Below, in pieces: positions 12,478 to 25,509 of a stretch of 64,000 nt of DNA (position 1 is its first letter; each line of letters starts with the position of its first letter). The notes below the pieces were generated by a model that searched no databases, was not told the origin of the DNA, and saw only the letters and a program-made list of their open reading frames with translations. Position numbers and translations under genes: made by a program. The stretch comes from Sthenelais limicola (taxonomy: Eukaryota > Annelida > Polychaeta > Phyllodocida > Sigalionidae), in NCBI GenBank assembly GCA_942159475.1, contig OW804094.1:55734966-55798965 (forward strand), read 5' to 3'.

Positions 12478-12999
12478 ACATTACAAGTGAAAATGGATAT
12501 ATAAGACTTTTTAAACATTCATCAAAGTAACTGTCTAACCATAGGAATATGCCGCTATTTGATGAGTTATCTTTTCTGCCGGCTCCTCTTATATTTGGTT
12601 CATGTTTTTTGATGGATGGGACACATTTCAGACAGCGAAACCCCTTGGAGACAGGAACTTTTGAGAGTATCATGTGAAACATGATTGATATTAACATATA
12701 CACCACGAAAAATTGATCCAGTAGAGCCTGCAACTAATAAAAAAGGAAAATTAGATGAAACAACTTCAGACCCTCCTTCCTTGTTCAGTAGAACAATGAC
12801 ATAGGAGAAGGGTAAAAAAGTCAGGGCAAAATTCACAACAGGTAACTCATGTGACCGTGTATATGATTAAATTCTGCATATTTGACATTATTTGGCACAC
12901 GATAGCATGATTCCCTTGAGCTCGTGTAAGGGAGAAGGGGAGCAAGGAGATGATGCAAGTACGTCCTGGTTTTCAGAACGAAGGAGGGAGATATAGTCC

Positions 13000-13266
13000 T
13001 TGGGAATATGGATGAGGACATATGCAAGGAAGTTCATAGCATTGACATCTCCTATCAATTCCATGCATGGGTGCATTACGAAAGATACCAGAATATGCAT
13101 CGTTGGGCTAATTATGGCCTTTTGGAAAGTGTACAAAATTGATGAATTAAGGATTCATGAAAATGTATTACATTTCAATTTTGCAATTTGGGGCAGATTA
13201 CAACTTCCTGAAGACGGAAAGGACAGAAATGCCTACAATTTCTATTACAATAAACTGAGTAAGTAA
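13000..13266 (+). other. Orphan open frame of 88 codons ending near a gtaagt
   Basis: The frame is open for 88 codons and ends in Y-N-F-Y-Y-N-K-L-S-K before TAA; a good donor sequence (ctga/gtaagt) overlaps its last codons at 13260. Amino-acid composition is mixed and not low-complexity. No domain was recognised and no convincing acceptor frames it. It may be a fragment of a transposon gene or a chance frame. Confidence 0.15.
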
Positions 13267-16250
13267 ATATCAAAATAGGAGACGAGAGGGGACCGAAGAG
13301 AAAGAGAGATCGAGTAGGGAGAATGAAATGCCCCAATGCTAGTCTATCCTCTTTAGCGAGGTTCCAGGCACGAGACCTTACTGGCTGCAGTCTGTGATCG
13401 GGGTTAAGGGTATGTGTCGCAGGTGTGGGGTTTGGGGAAGAGAGGATTTGGCGGATGTAAGATCAAGGAGAGGTGAGGGCAGAGAGCTATACAGTTCTGG
13501 AAGACACATGATCAGAGTTCCCCACGAGCTATGCTTATATCGGCACACCTGCACGTACCTTCACAGTCAATGTTTAGTCGGGTTCTTTTTTATTGTTTCT
13601 ATTTTTATATCCTCGCGAAAAGCTCTCATATCTCACTAAAATGGAAATAACTTGCAAAGTCATCAACTATATAAAAAGAACTATGTCTACGTATTCTCGA
13701 TAATTACTACAGCGGAATTACTAATAAGTATATATGATTAGGTCCCATCAATAACTCGTGGTATTCAAACAATGAAGGCGTCTTTTTACTGCATGTCAAT
13801 ACCCGTGGGCTTATGTATGGCTTAAAAATACCCATTTCAAATCCAGGCACGCTTATCATCGCAGTTCGTGCTGGGCCCAATTTCTGACCAGATTCTTTAT
13901 AAATGAAGTTACAATGTTTTTGCCGTAACAATCTGTAATTAATTAATTAATTTGTGGTTTCCATCAATTTGCTCTCTACATCACAAACGTCCTATTATTT
14001 GTATGTTGAATTTGGAGGCGGGCCTTTAAGTGATGGTATTTCAGATTATTGATGGAATTCATGGTCCTCCCTGGACGTGGGTGGGATTGGTTACTTTACT
14101 AAAGGACAATACATAGGTTATAGAATAATGTAAATAATTAGGTACACTTGTAATCAATGGACAGGAATCATCAGTGAGTTCCAAATTGAGCCAGGTCTGG
14201 GCGCATTCGGTAGTTAACTAATTTCATCAACGGCAGGGTTCTGCTTCTTTCGCTCTTGTGACCCTTCTGCCTCCAACGCGGTGAGAAAGGACTGCATAGT
14301 GAGTCCTATTTATATAGACCAAAATTAATAGGCACATATACGTTGATTGATTGAATGAATCCTTTATATCTCGAGAGAAACATGGCGATTAACAAGAGAC
14401 TTGACTCGAGTAGAGCTCCCCCATACAGAATAAAGGAGATGTATACCCCTGATACAGGTATGGTGACAAAGTTCAAATCAACAAGCAAATGTCCCCTTTC
14501 CCTCCCCAGGCTAAGTACTATAATATCATCCTATGGTCAGAGGGGTCAGTATGTATATTTCCTGTATTTCCTGTAGTAGATATAATCTACTGAATGTACT
14601 GGTACAGACAGATTCCAGGCCTTAGGGCTGAATGGTCAAGCCGAATGCTCTCTCAATAATTGTGTCTACCATCCTTTGTGTTGATATCATGTGGATGCAA
14701 AACCTACCTCATTTATAAGCAATAATTTCAGTGACTTAGAAGTAATTGGGCTTGGGTCATTTGGGTTTACAGCAATGAAAGCTGGCTCTTTTCCAACGAT
14801 TGTATCATGCATCTTTCCTCTCTTGCATCGTGACAGTTTGAATGAATTTGACGTACCATAATAGATGAAAGAAAATATCATAATTATTCAAAAATCAGAT
14901 ATTGATGTCCGAAAGTATAATTCTCTATAGTTGGATAAGCACTGCTATTAAGTCGATCTGACAAATGAATCTTGAGAAAGCCATATAGACCAGTAGACCT
15001 AGATCAGATCAATTAACTTCTTGTATCGTTCTTTATAATTATGTTAAATGCATCTCTATGATAGGAAATGTCAATGTAAATCCTATAATCGAATCGCAGG
15101 AATGAGAATAGATTGGTACATGCAATTCTATCATATTATATCATATTATATACAATTCTATCATACCTTTGAGGTAAAATTTCTGAAGAAAGTGGAAGAA
15201 AGAGAAAATACGATGTGATCAAGAGGTCAGGATAAATACAAGAGGTGACACTAAAGGACATTCTACCAGGAAAATCAGGTGAAGGTAGATATTGAGGAAA
15301 AACTGAGTGGCATCAGTGATAACAATGTAATTGCCTATAATTGTGTATTCTATCCTATTTGCCCTTTATAAAATTTCTGGAGGGAACCCAGGAAAAACTC
15401 GGAGTTATATAACACTGAGAAGGACTTTTCCGCTTCAGTACAACATAGCAGAAATGTACATGTTTTATTGAATAAAAGTTTTATAATAATAATAATAATG
15501 ATATACAACCCCACCCCACCCCCAACACGGGACATGTTTGTACCTCGTTGCGTTTCTGTGGGTGGGAGTAAGACTAGGAGGTGGAGAACGGGGGGATACA
15601 TAGGAGAGAGTATGTGTGTAGGATCAGATAAAAAGAACAAATCCTCTCTCACCAACCACCTGGTGTTCATACACATCAACAATCACACCCTCACCTAAAA
15701 GATCACACCTTGAGGTGTACCTCTGATAGGCAAAGTATCCAGTGGGCAAATAGAAAATATACCTGGGATTACCTGTCCACCAACCAAGGCCTATTGGTTT
15801 AAAGGCCAGTTAAGCCGGCTAAACGGTGGGCACAATAGGGAGTATTTGGTTGAGGGGGAGGAGAGGCTTCACATAGCATCTTTGCTGTGTAATGATGTGG
15901 GGGAGGTGGATGGACAGGGTGGCTTGACCCTGGTCTACATCAAACAAGCATATACTAGTCTCTTCTCCACCTACAACTTCTTCCACAATGTTTTGCCTTT
16001 CCAGTGGTTCCTGTTCTTAAACTAAAAATAGAAATAATGCTGTTGTGTCTACGATGTTCCATATCGAGTTTGTGTGAGGTGGCACTGTGTATATACATAT
16101 GCACTCTCTTCCTCCCACACTTTCCCACTTTCCCCGTTTTTCAACAATATATTATGATAATTATAAATAAATTAATGATGACAACAAGAACAAGAAACAA
16201 GAACATGGCATAGTAAGTTAGAGTCAGAGGGGGGAAAGGGTACAGACGAA

Positions 16251-16296
16251 AACATATATATATATTATATATATATAATTATATATTATAAGGAAT
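16251..16296. repeat. TA-rich microsatellite
   Basis: Alternating and imperfect TA repeats of about 45 bases inside the large FGF intron. Confidence 0.85.
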
Positions 16297-18816
16297 TATT
16301 ACTATAAGTACAGTTTATTGTTCCCCAACCTACAGCCAAATGACGATCCTGTTCCACCGACGAGGCGCGAGGTCGTGCTTCACATCGCCTGCAACTAATT
16401 TTCTGTACTCCTACAGCAAATGAGCAATATCCTAATAAAACGCAAGTTGCATCAATACCAGTTTCCTTCTGCAGTCAGCTTACAATTGTGGGATCCACCC
16501 ATATCATAATGATGTCATATGCTTTTAGAGCAAGACCAGCCATATATATATATCCATTTGCCTTTACAGCATTGTGATAAAAGATTGCAACTAACCTACT
16601 GATAACAAAGTATTGAATAGTATAGGTATTTGCAAGTGGATTACTAGGTAATTAAAGAGCATTTTCAATTCTGATTATTATTTGACAACCGACCAGAAAA
16701 TGATTAATATCCTAATGAATCAAAACAATATTTCACTTCAAGCCAAAACCAGGTCTAAGAGAATGCAACTAGCCTCTACCGCATAGATACACTTAGCATC
16801 ACCGTCTGAAGGGCTGTGTTACCTGACCATGTTAATGAGAATAATCAGGCCTAATGGGGCCTAATTAGACCCTGGTTGACGCCACACACATTCGCCCCGC
16901 CTCGTCATCTTCTGCCTGGTACTGCTCAACACCGTAAAGAATGTGTGCATACAAACACTCACATATTATTATTGTATCCAATTACTGGGAGCAATTGCCA
17001 TTCCACGAGTACAAACATGTCTTGTTGCACTTACGCCGATAAAAATGCAAGGGAAAAAGACTTGCAGTGATTAGGACTCACTGCTGTTCTTAATACATAT
17101 ACCTTCAAAGAACAGGTGATTCCCAGTATGTGTACGTCTGGATTAGCGCATGATCTTATCAAATGTGATTGTCTGTGTAATCGCTTATTGAGCTGTTGAA
17201 AGTCGTCATTAGTCTCCACTAAGCATTGACATTGATGAAGCCAATTTCAAAGAAGTTAGGTGTTAGAGCCCAAGTTTGGTTTGGTCTCTATCAAAACAGA
17301 CCAATCAGTCAGTTCCTCTCTGTTGCTAAAATCCCATTTTTCCTATATTTTTCCATTTCCTCGTCAGAAAGCCAAATTTTGTCCCTCAACAGTCAGGATT
17401 TCACGATCCTCGAATATTGTCATCTTTAAATTTGATTTAACAAATGCCATTTAAAAGCTATATTGAATGTAAAAAAGGATAACCTCATTCCCAACCCACT
17501 CACACTTAGATATGAATACCTTTACATCCGTACCATGCTCGCAAACAAATTCGACAAATCTAACAAATTCTAACCTTCAGAGAGGAAATAGTGGAGTTAT
17601 TTTTAGCAGCACTTGTGTGCTTATTTATTCAATTAGTCTTTAACTGTTCCGGTAGCGTTTATATTGACTAAACAGAAGTATGTGTTTAGGAGTATATAGG
17701 AGGAGGTGGAGGTGGCGGGGGAAGAGAGAAATACCACAGAGTACAATAGATGAAAGTGAGGGAAGATTAAACCCATTCCCAACCCAATGTTTGTGCGTTC
17801 ACTTAGGTCAAGGTCCTTCCCTCCTCCTCCCTGAATTCTTCCAAGAAAATGCCAAATATGCAAGTAATTAGTGTATATCAATATAAATAAATATACTGGG
17901 CGTACCTTTAAGCTCCCACACATTTCATTTCTCTCACACAGAACAGGCCTTTATGTACATGCCCGAACATCCTTATCACCTGTTCTACACGTATATCGTG
18001 TAAGTGAAAAGAGTTTAATCTCTTAGCCACCTTACCATCTTATTCTGGTATTTTTTAAATCGGCAGAGTGCAATCTCATTTAATGTCAATAATTCAGGGG
18101 CATATTTTTGCGACCAATGATTAAAAGTTGGTGTAAGTCTTCAAAAACCTTTCGAGCATTTCCCTATGAAGATTCCAAAAAGGAACGTGTTGCATCGACA
18201 ATGTAATATTATCAAATTATCAAGGGATTGAAAATGAGGGCACGGAACTATTCATAATTTATTTCATTGGAATGAATTGTAATAGATCTCTCCTTGAATG
18301 AGGCAGATTTCTTACCAAACCGTCTCTGTTTGTAATAAATGGCTATGGATGATCAAGACGGATTATAAGGACAGACCCGAACTATTTTGGTCTGTCAAAA
18401 TAGAACGTGCATATTTTACAATTTTCCATTTAATATTTATTCTTTTGTAGGCAAACACATACCTTTCACAGGCATCGTTTTAAAATCAGTTCTTTACATT
18501 TGTTTTCACGTAGTCATATCGAGATGTAAATGCTATTACTGGGTGATACATTAAGACTATAAAAGTCTTTTTCGAGGATATGGATCTATGTAACAACTTC
18601 GGACAACCTGTAATTAAAGCTTATCAAGCGGCGTAAAAAACAAGGGCATATATATACTACTCAAGATGGGGTATACTAAAGTCTGATGGATATAATAATG
18701 TAAGGTAATAAAAAGTCATCTGGTATATCAAGAGAGAGCCATGAGGGGCATGTGAGCTGAGAAAGATGGAAAGTTGGAAGAAATTTAGGGATGGCGCCAA
18801 AGCTGTAGTCTGACAA

Positions 18817-18987
18817 TCACAAATGAGCGCTACCGCCATCACCAACGCCGTCGCCGCTGGTTTCGTCCTCAAAGTAGGGAGGAGACAAGGTTTGACCTGG
18901 GGGCCTGTACTGCTGGTCCAAGTAATCCAAACTGTGCGATGTGTCTGTGTTCCAGTGGGACCCGGGCAGACCCACACCTGGGTGCTC
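18817..18987 (-). CDS. Terminal coding exon of an unidentified antisense gene
   Basis: On the minus strand, after a ctacag acceptor (plus-strand 18988-18993), 56 codons run to TGA. The translation starts E-H-P-G-V-G-L-P-G-S-H-W-N-T-D, continues with D-Y-L-D-Q-Q-Y-R-P-P-G-Q and ends S-G-D-G-V-G-D-G-G-S-A-H-L. The segment is clearly richer in G+C and CpG than its surroundings and has codon use typical of a real exon, while both other minus-strand frames look poor. The Pro/Gly/Ser/acidic composition resembles the disordered C-terminal tail of a transcription factor or receptor, but I do not recognise the family. An AATAAA on the minus strand near 18437 could serve polyadenylation. The pyrimidine tract before the acceptor is weak. 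Upstream exons, expected at higher coordinates, were not found. It lies inside the third intron of the FGF-like gene, on the opposite strand. Confidence 0.5.
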   Translation of the reverse strand, partial: EHPGVGLPGSHWNTDTSHSLDYLDQQYRPPGQTLSPPYFEDETSGDGVGDGGSAHL

Positions 18988-20130
18988 CTGTAGAATCTCT
19001 CTCTATATATGTATAATATATGTATGTACATCTAGGTCTTGTATCGTGAATCGTCAATGTATGCTTGTACGTTGAATTAACAGTCATCAGCTTATGATCG
19101 ATTTCTTTTAATGATTGAAATATCACGTAATATGCGTCCGTGTGGACCAATTTGGGCCAGGCCCAATGCTCATACATCGGGGTATGTGGATTTGGGGTGG
19201 ACGGATGGTGGGAAGTTTATGAAATGTGTTGGGTGTCTTTGAAATTATATCTTAAAAAAAAGAGATATTAACAGATTAATGTGTGCTGTTGTTCTTGGTC
19301 TATGAACTTCAGTTAAATCTACCAACGCATGACCGAATCTCCATACCCCTCATTTGCTTGTGAAAGGCCCATCACATATACATTCGTTAGAATTCAAAGC
19401 ATTTATTAGATTCAGCATTTTTTTAAAGCTTTAACAGCAAGTAAATGAAAAGTCGATACTCAGACAATAAACTAAAATGTAAGTGAATCACCTGTAAGGT
19501 TGACAAGTAATACATTTTCATATTGACATCCAGTCTTGAGCATTTTACACAATCTTGATGGTTTGGTATTTACCATTCCTACCTTTGTGAATAATGATTT
19601 ATGTATTCAACGATTGAATTCTGATCTTTTGTTGTTGGTTTAGATAACCAAATATCAGATCAGCTGTATCAAGTGATCAATTTCAAGTTGAGAAAAATGT
19701 CTCTCCTCGGTTCTGGTTTTTCTCATACAAACTCGGGGCATTTTTCAATGTCATTCTTATCATGATTAGAGGGCTATTTATATTCCACCTTCCTTTTTTG
19801 ATTTGTGAGCATGCTTACTTACGTAAGGAATCGGTCCAGTGCAACAATTAACATACCTGTCATCGGTCTCAAATAAATTCATATGTTATGGATTTTGCAT
19901 TCTTAACCGAATTTTCAATTTACTACACATGTAACGGATATTTGCAATCTACATTGACCAGATGAAACAAATTATCAGATTCATCATGGCACAGAATGCA
20001 ATGCAGGAATTGTGAATACTAACGTTACATCTAATTGGATTAGTATTCATGGACAGAGATGTGACATAAACAAGACAGATTTAAGATGTTAGATATTGGT
20101 TATTGACATGTCGTTTTCTTTCTCTTCTAG

Positions 20131-20237
20131 GCGTCTTGACTGTGGGGGCAACCGATCTATATGGAAATGTTCGGATACAGAGTGAGAGATATAAACGCTA
20201 TATCTGTTTCGACAAGAGAGGCATACTCAAAAGCATG
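20131..20237 (+). CDS. FGF-like gene, second core exon (107 nt)
   Basis: The exon starts with two bases that complete a serine codon begun at 8466, then encodes V-L-T-V-G-A-T-D-L-Y-G-N-V-R-I-Q followed by S-E-R-Y-K-R-Y-I-C-F-D-K-R-G-I-L-K-S-M. This matches the FGF8-family segment L-I-V-E-T-D-T-F-G-S-R-V-R-V plus the FGF hallmark Y-I-C-M-N-x-x-G-K-L. The acceptor tctcttctag and donor gtaagt are both strong. An exon of just over 100 nt at this place is the conserved middle exon of FGF genes. It ends in phase 0. With the earlier exons it gives about 124 residues, so the final core exon (C-x-F-x-E ... G-W-Y) and the C-terminal tail are missing from what I can identify. Confidence 0.85.
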
Positions 20238-23200
20238 GTAAGTTAATGTTTTTATTATGCTGACCAAAGGATGTTTTAAACCCAAGGTTTTGATACAATT
20301 GAAAGGATCGTAATAACGGACACATGGCGGCGATGTTTTAGGTATAATACGTACGAGTTGTATTCGTCGCATAAAGTTTCCTGTTTCCCCATTCTTTAAT
20401 TGTCTGGTATTTAATATCAATAATTGTTTTGCTGTGATCCTCTTCAATCAATCAGTAGTTTAAAAGAAACTTTCAGTTGCAAAATTCTCTTCACGCTCTC
20501 AAAAACATACTGAAAGAGTCGTTCGTTTTCGGAGAAGAATTTACATGATCATGTATTTGATAAGACTATGTTTACCTTGTACGAAATAAACCCTTAACTT
20601 TATATAATATGTGTGCTGTAATTGATAGAAATACCTCAGGTGAGAGAATCCTAGGACCGAAAAAACATGCCTGGAGACTTTCGCTTTAGCACATAGTTTC
20701 ACGCAAAAATACAGCTTCAAAGACAACAAGTATCACAAATCTGTTGGGCGGATTATAGGCATTTAGATTCTTTCATCCAAATATTAAGTGTGCGATCCTA
20801 AATTAATGTCATTGATCTGAAAGCCAAAATTACAGATGGCCCGCAACCCCAAATTATATAATGATGTGATTGTGTCAAGGACCCTTTATGTTCTATTTTT
20901 TCTCCCACTTTCCATGATCTGCAGTTTGATGTAAACTAAGCTGCAAACAATAGGTGATTTAAATTCGAATGTATCTCTGATTAGAGTAGACCGATAATGC
21001 ATATCTTCAGGTGCTCTAAGCGCGAACAGTTATATATCCATTTATGGGCTTTCGTTATAATATTGAATCAACGATTTCTCAGAAATAGAAGATGTTACTG
21101 ATGTAATTGGATGACCTGAATATCGCCCATACCATCTTCTGAGTTCAGTTCAGATTTTATGTTTAGACGTTAACAAGGCAAGTATTTTCACAGCTGACAG
21201 AATGGGTTGCTGTGACGTAGTTTATGGCAATAAATTCAAAGTGAACATCTTTAATACATTGACAGATACATTCCATTCTTCCTTTCTCTATCCATACGTT
21301 CACGCGCTAAAACCACATCATATAAAAAAAGAGATATTAACATATGTTTATGATAATGATAATAGATTTTTATTTCCATAAACGTTTACAAAGTGGTACA
21401 GACTAGAAATTGAAATTGAATAAAATATGGAAAAAGGAGTACTATCTGTAATGTATACAGGTCTTCCAAATACCCCTGAATTTGGGAACAGTTTCTGCCC
21501 AATAATTCGCCCAAGTGTCCCAACAAAAAGCAGTACAATAGAAGTAGGATGGTTTAACATCCTACGTCGTCGTGAGAGAGAATAACTTTCATTTCTTTGA
21601 AATTGGAAATTTTGCACTTGGGGAACCTTCACATCTTGCGTTCAGAGGATGACAAAAGGGGCTTTTATTGCTCAATTATAAGGGCGATTGGGGTTGTATT
21701 TTACAGTTATTCCGCCAGAACTGATCCATGCTCTTATTCAGGTAGGCGCCCTCGGGGCCCTTCACACATACACCTAATCGTCTAAGCAGGTTAGGCATGA
21801 CAGATTCTCCCAATCACAAAACCTCAAATTTCCTCAACAGAGCCATCGGGTGTCTGATATCCGATCATTCAGTCCGTGAAAAGGCAGTATGCCCTCCATG
21901 CCATCGCGTCCCTGGCGAGCTTATCGCTAACCGAAGCTCACTGTGGATCTTGCTTTGTTGTTATTATCTCTCAGGAGGAGATTAGACGCACACGAAGTCT
22001 GCCAGCGGGCTATCGGCGGAGGATAACATATAGGGTCCCTCTGTCATTTTCGCTTTCTGAGGGCCTTTTGTAGTATGGTGTCCCCAATACCTACAAGTAT
22101 ACCTTAAATGTTGGACCCCATTCTCCAAGTATTGCGACTTAAACTTTCATTATTTGACTCTATGATTATCACATATATATGTGATATAATCAAAAGACAT
22201 GAAAGGCAATGGCCTGGGAGGAGACATTGCGATTACACCTATATTGAGGTATCATGCTAGACATATAAATACGTGTTTATGTATTTGCCACAACAAACTG
22301 AACCTTTATACAAAACGATGGCCTGGCCACTTGCCCAAAAATGTTACTGTTGGGCCTGTCGAGCCAAAGAGGCCGGGTTACTTCTTGGAGCTTGGAGGTA
22401 GGGAAAAGAGTGATTTCAATGAGGTACCTCTCTGACCAACCAGAAGTCGTGAAAAATCAGCAAATGTTGAAAACATTATGTTACAGTTGGAGAGGAGGGG
22501 GCACGGTGTACATACGCAATAAAGCCGAAAGAAAAGTTAAAGCTTGTACAATATAAAGCGATGAACAAAGAGGAAATGTGGTAGATAAAGGAATGAATAT
22601 CTAGAATACGGGTGTGTGAGAGGAGGGGGCGGGCGCGAGGGTGAGAGGAAAGTGCTGAGATGGGGAAGGCCATAAGGATACTTGCAGGGAGAAATGTACA
22701 CTATGAAAACCCCCAGCAAAATACTTCATGGTCATATTATACTTTGAGTGTTGTATACATGGGCTACGGTGGGCGGGTTGAATTCACCCATATGTACATA
22801 TATAAAACAATCAACCATCAGTAACGTAAACCACAACATTGACCCGCGATTCACCTGTTGAACAGAGACAAAACCTTGAAACATTCCTCTTCTACTTCTA
22901 ACCTTTTAAAAATTGCACCCTGGCCAAGAAAGAGATATTGTTAACAATATATAGGACAAAAAAGGCGTATCGAAATTATTAAAAGAAGTTACCAGCTGGC
23001 TGTCTGTACACCTAACGAAAAGAAAAGGATCCCCAGCGCATTGGAGTAGTTTAAAGAGTGTGTACAGCAAAGGAAATCGTGTGGAAAGGCATTTTTGGAA
23101 TGAGGGTGGGGCGGGGGGGGGGGGGGGGAGACTAACTTCATCGTTCCCATCTTGAAACCAATCTTTAAATATTATTACACAGGAAATCCCCTCCTTGGCT

Positions 23201-23755
23201 GGCAAGATAGAGATGAAGCTACTCACCTCAAATCCAGGGCATACCTCTTTGCATATAGATAATGACGAGAAACTGAAAATATTGTAAATGATAAACACAC
23301 CATGAATACTATTATAAGCATGCATATATATATATCCGCATACAATTATGCTTATCTGTATACGCAGAAATAAGGAATTGATTGAGACACATATTTTATG
23401 TCACACCGACCGAAGAATTGTGCAAGCGATACGCTTTAGATGCCCAATTTATTTCACAGATCCGCTTAAAACATAATTTGTGAAGTGACACCGTTTACTT
23501 CAACGCAATAGCTGTGACTGCGAATAGCTGTTATTTTTGCCACAAGTCAAGACATTATTCTCTCTCACTCTGCGTGTCTCTCTCAAATGACGTTTATCAT
23601 AAATTAAAGTATTCAACATATTCATTGTCTTCCTTCGTCATTATTTCAAAATAAGATAAGACCATTCATTATTCGCTGACCTCCTAATAATAGAAAATTC
23701 CTTTGCATCCGTGTAGTTTCACTATTCACGCTCAGGGTCCACAGCCCTTCTACAC
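20238..23755. other. Non-coding stretch after the FGF middle exon
   Basis: No terminal FGF exon was recognised. A frame at 21876-22073 contains a strong internal acceptor-like tract (ttgttgttattatctctcag at 21955-21974) but encodes no FGF motif. A 16-base G run lies at 23113-23128. The rest is A+T-rich sequence with small frames in low-complexity regions. It is probably the next FGF intron if the last exon lies downstream. Confidence 0.5.
23113..23128 (+). repeat. Poly(G) run
   Basis: Sixteen consecutive G, the only long homopolymer with G rather than C on the plus strand. Confidence 0.9.
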
Positions 23756-23845
23756 CATCCTCCCTAGGCAGGCCCTCTATTCCGCAATGAGTTACTCCAT
23801 ACGTAGAAACTGGTTGCGGAGTATAGGGCCTGCCTAGGGAGGATG
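23756..23845. mobile_element. 90-bp palindromic MITE with 8-bp target duplication
   Basis: Arms of 32 bases at 23756-23787 and 23814-23845 are inverted copies with 30 of 32 positions matching, separated by a 26-base loop. Both begin catcctccctaggcaggccc when read inward. The element is flanked on each side by ttctacac (23748-23755 and 23846-23853), a perfect 8-bp duplication. Eight-base duplications are typical of hAT elements and also occur with Merlin and P types. There is no coding capacity, so it would have moved with a transposase supplied in trans. The near-perfect arms suggest a fairly young insertion. Confidence 0.85.
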
Positions 23846-25509
23846 TTCTACACCTTTTATTTGGTCAGTGGTCATTCAATTAGAGTTGGTGTACTGGGTA
23901 AACCAATGGCCCATGTCAGACAAAATAATATATTGAATATGCATATCCCCAGCCCTATCGACATATCGATTATGTTTTCCCCATATATCATTGCAATCTT
24001 TTTACCTGAATATAAACCTGAATATCAAACTGATTCCTTCTCTTATATATATCCTGTATGTCCCATTGAGAGTGAGGAGAGAATGAGGGTGTGTAGACGA
24101 GGAGTTATGGGAGTGGTGGGGTCCGCCCAATCGACAGAAGTCCATGCTTAACCTATTGTTAATACCTCTAAGCTACTAATGTGATGGGATGGGATACATG
24201 GACAGTGAGTGATTGGAGAGACGGGGGTAGATGAGGGAGGTGTGCGGAGGTTTAATGGAGTCTATTGTGTGAAGGGTGTATATCCTTCCCCAGCTATAAA
24301 CTGTTGCCAATACATGTATATAGATCAGCTTGCTACATAACGGACGATGGAAACTTGCGGGATTTGAGTACACAATGGACAAAATAAAAAGTATAAATAC
24401 CACGATTCATGTTCGTGGGATAATTAGTTCTTCAGTCCTTCATTCCAATGCCCTAGTCTCCACCTTTTATTTACATGCATCTTTTCGAGTACGACTACCT
24501 TTAATTTCTTCCCTTTCCTTTACTTCACTGTTTGCACAATCTTCTCTACACCTCCACCTTACCTCGTCCCTTTTTCTCATTCCCTTTCGCGTCTTCCTCT
24601 CCAGCCTCCTCTTCCTCAGCTACAACCCGTCCCCAATAGCTCCCGGGGTGTTTTCTTCCTTGAATCGTTCACCAGTTTTCAATTAACACCTTACTTTATC
24701 TCTCCACACCTCAGATGCATTAAATCTATCAACCAAATATTTCGCCAGATCCATCACCAATGCCTTGCCTGGCTATAACACGGCTGTGTTGAGCGATGGT
24801 GAAAATTTTCACAGTAACTGACACCAAATTACAATTGCCAATACACGGTCCCAGCGCCTCTCCCTCCAGGCGGGGTCGCTGGCTACAGGATAATAGGAAT
24901 GTGGGCTATGTGTCCAGTATACTATTTGTACAAGAAGAGAAAAAGCATTAATTTTATGCCGCAGATGAGACAGAAAGGAGGGAAAAGTCCAGTAGACCAG
25001 AACTGAAGCAGTAGAAGTACAAATTAGTTGTTAAAGTATATTGCCTAAGTGGGGGTAATACTGGGAGTTAAATCTATTTATCGACAGGATAAGAATATGA
25101 ATAAGGGGTATATATAGTCTCTGAAAAGGATTGTATTATTTCTTATTTATTATGTAAAGGCGCATTTTGTTTTTCAAAAAAAGGAAAGAACGAGAGAGAG
25201 AGAGAATGAAAAAGAAGCAAATCTATAACGTGTAAAAGATCCAGAATGGTTTACATTTAACAAAGGTATCAGGACAAAGATGCACATGTTAGAGAAAAAT
25301 AAGTAACGACTTAGGAATGAGAGTACACGAACTCTATACAATGTATTTCTACAGCACCACCTTTGACATTCCGATTCCACTATGTATGTATTTAGAAACC
25401 TTGCGTTGCTAAAATTTGCTCGCTGAAAGTATGTCTAACTATGAGCCAAGTCCGTAATCTGCTTCCCATGCCCAACAGGTGGTGATACCCGGACAAGCTC
25501 TTACTAGCA

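Larger units (their letters stand above)
8467..20130 (+). other. Large intron (11.7 kb) of the FGF-like gene
   Basis: It starts gtaagt and ends ttttctttctcttctag, a strong acceptor. Contents listed separately are the ETS-like cluster at 9.1 kb, the TGCGCA-rich patch at 11.9-12.0 kb, orphan frames at 12.2 and 13.0 kb, and an opposite-strand terminal exon at 18817-18987. Other visible items are the ggcctaggcctaggcc-like palindrome near 9596-9610, a 15-base poly(C) at 10563, a short (TAAT)n run at about 13936-13953, a duplicated tcatattata motif at 15130-15152 and a TA-rich tract at 16251-16296. A long intron at this position would suit a gene under distal enhancer control, but that is inference. 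Confidence 0.65.

Noticed and set aside
21456..21586. Short frame ending E-V-G-W-F-N-I-L-R-R-R, considered as FGF terminal exon
   Set aside because: The only good acceptor gives the wrong phase, and the C-x-F-x-E motif is missing.
24415..24686. Long open frame through pyrimidine-rich DNA
   Set aside because: Low-complexity C/T sequence avoids stop codons by composition; no motif.
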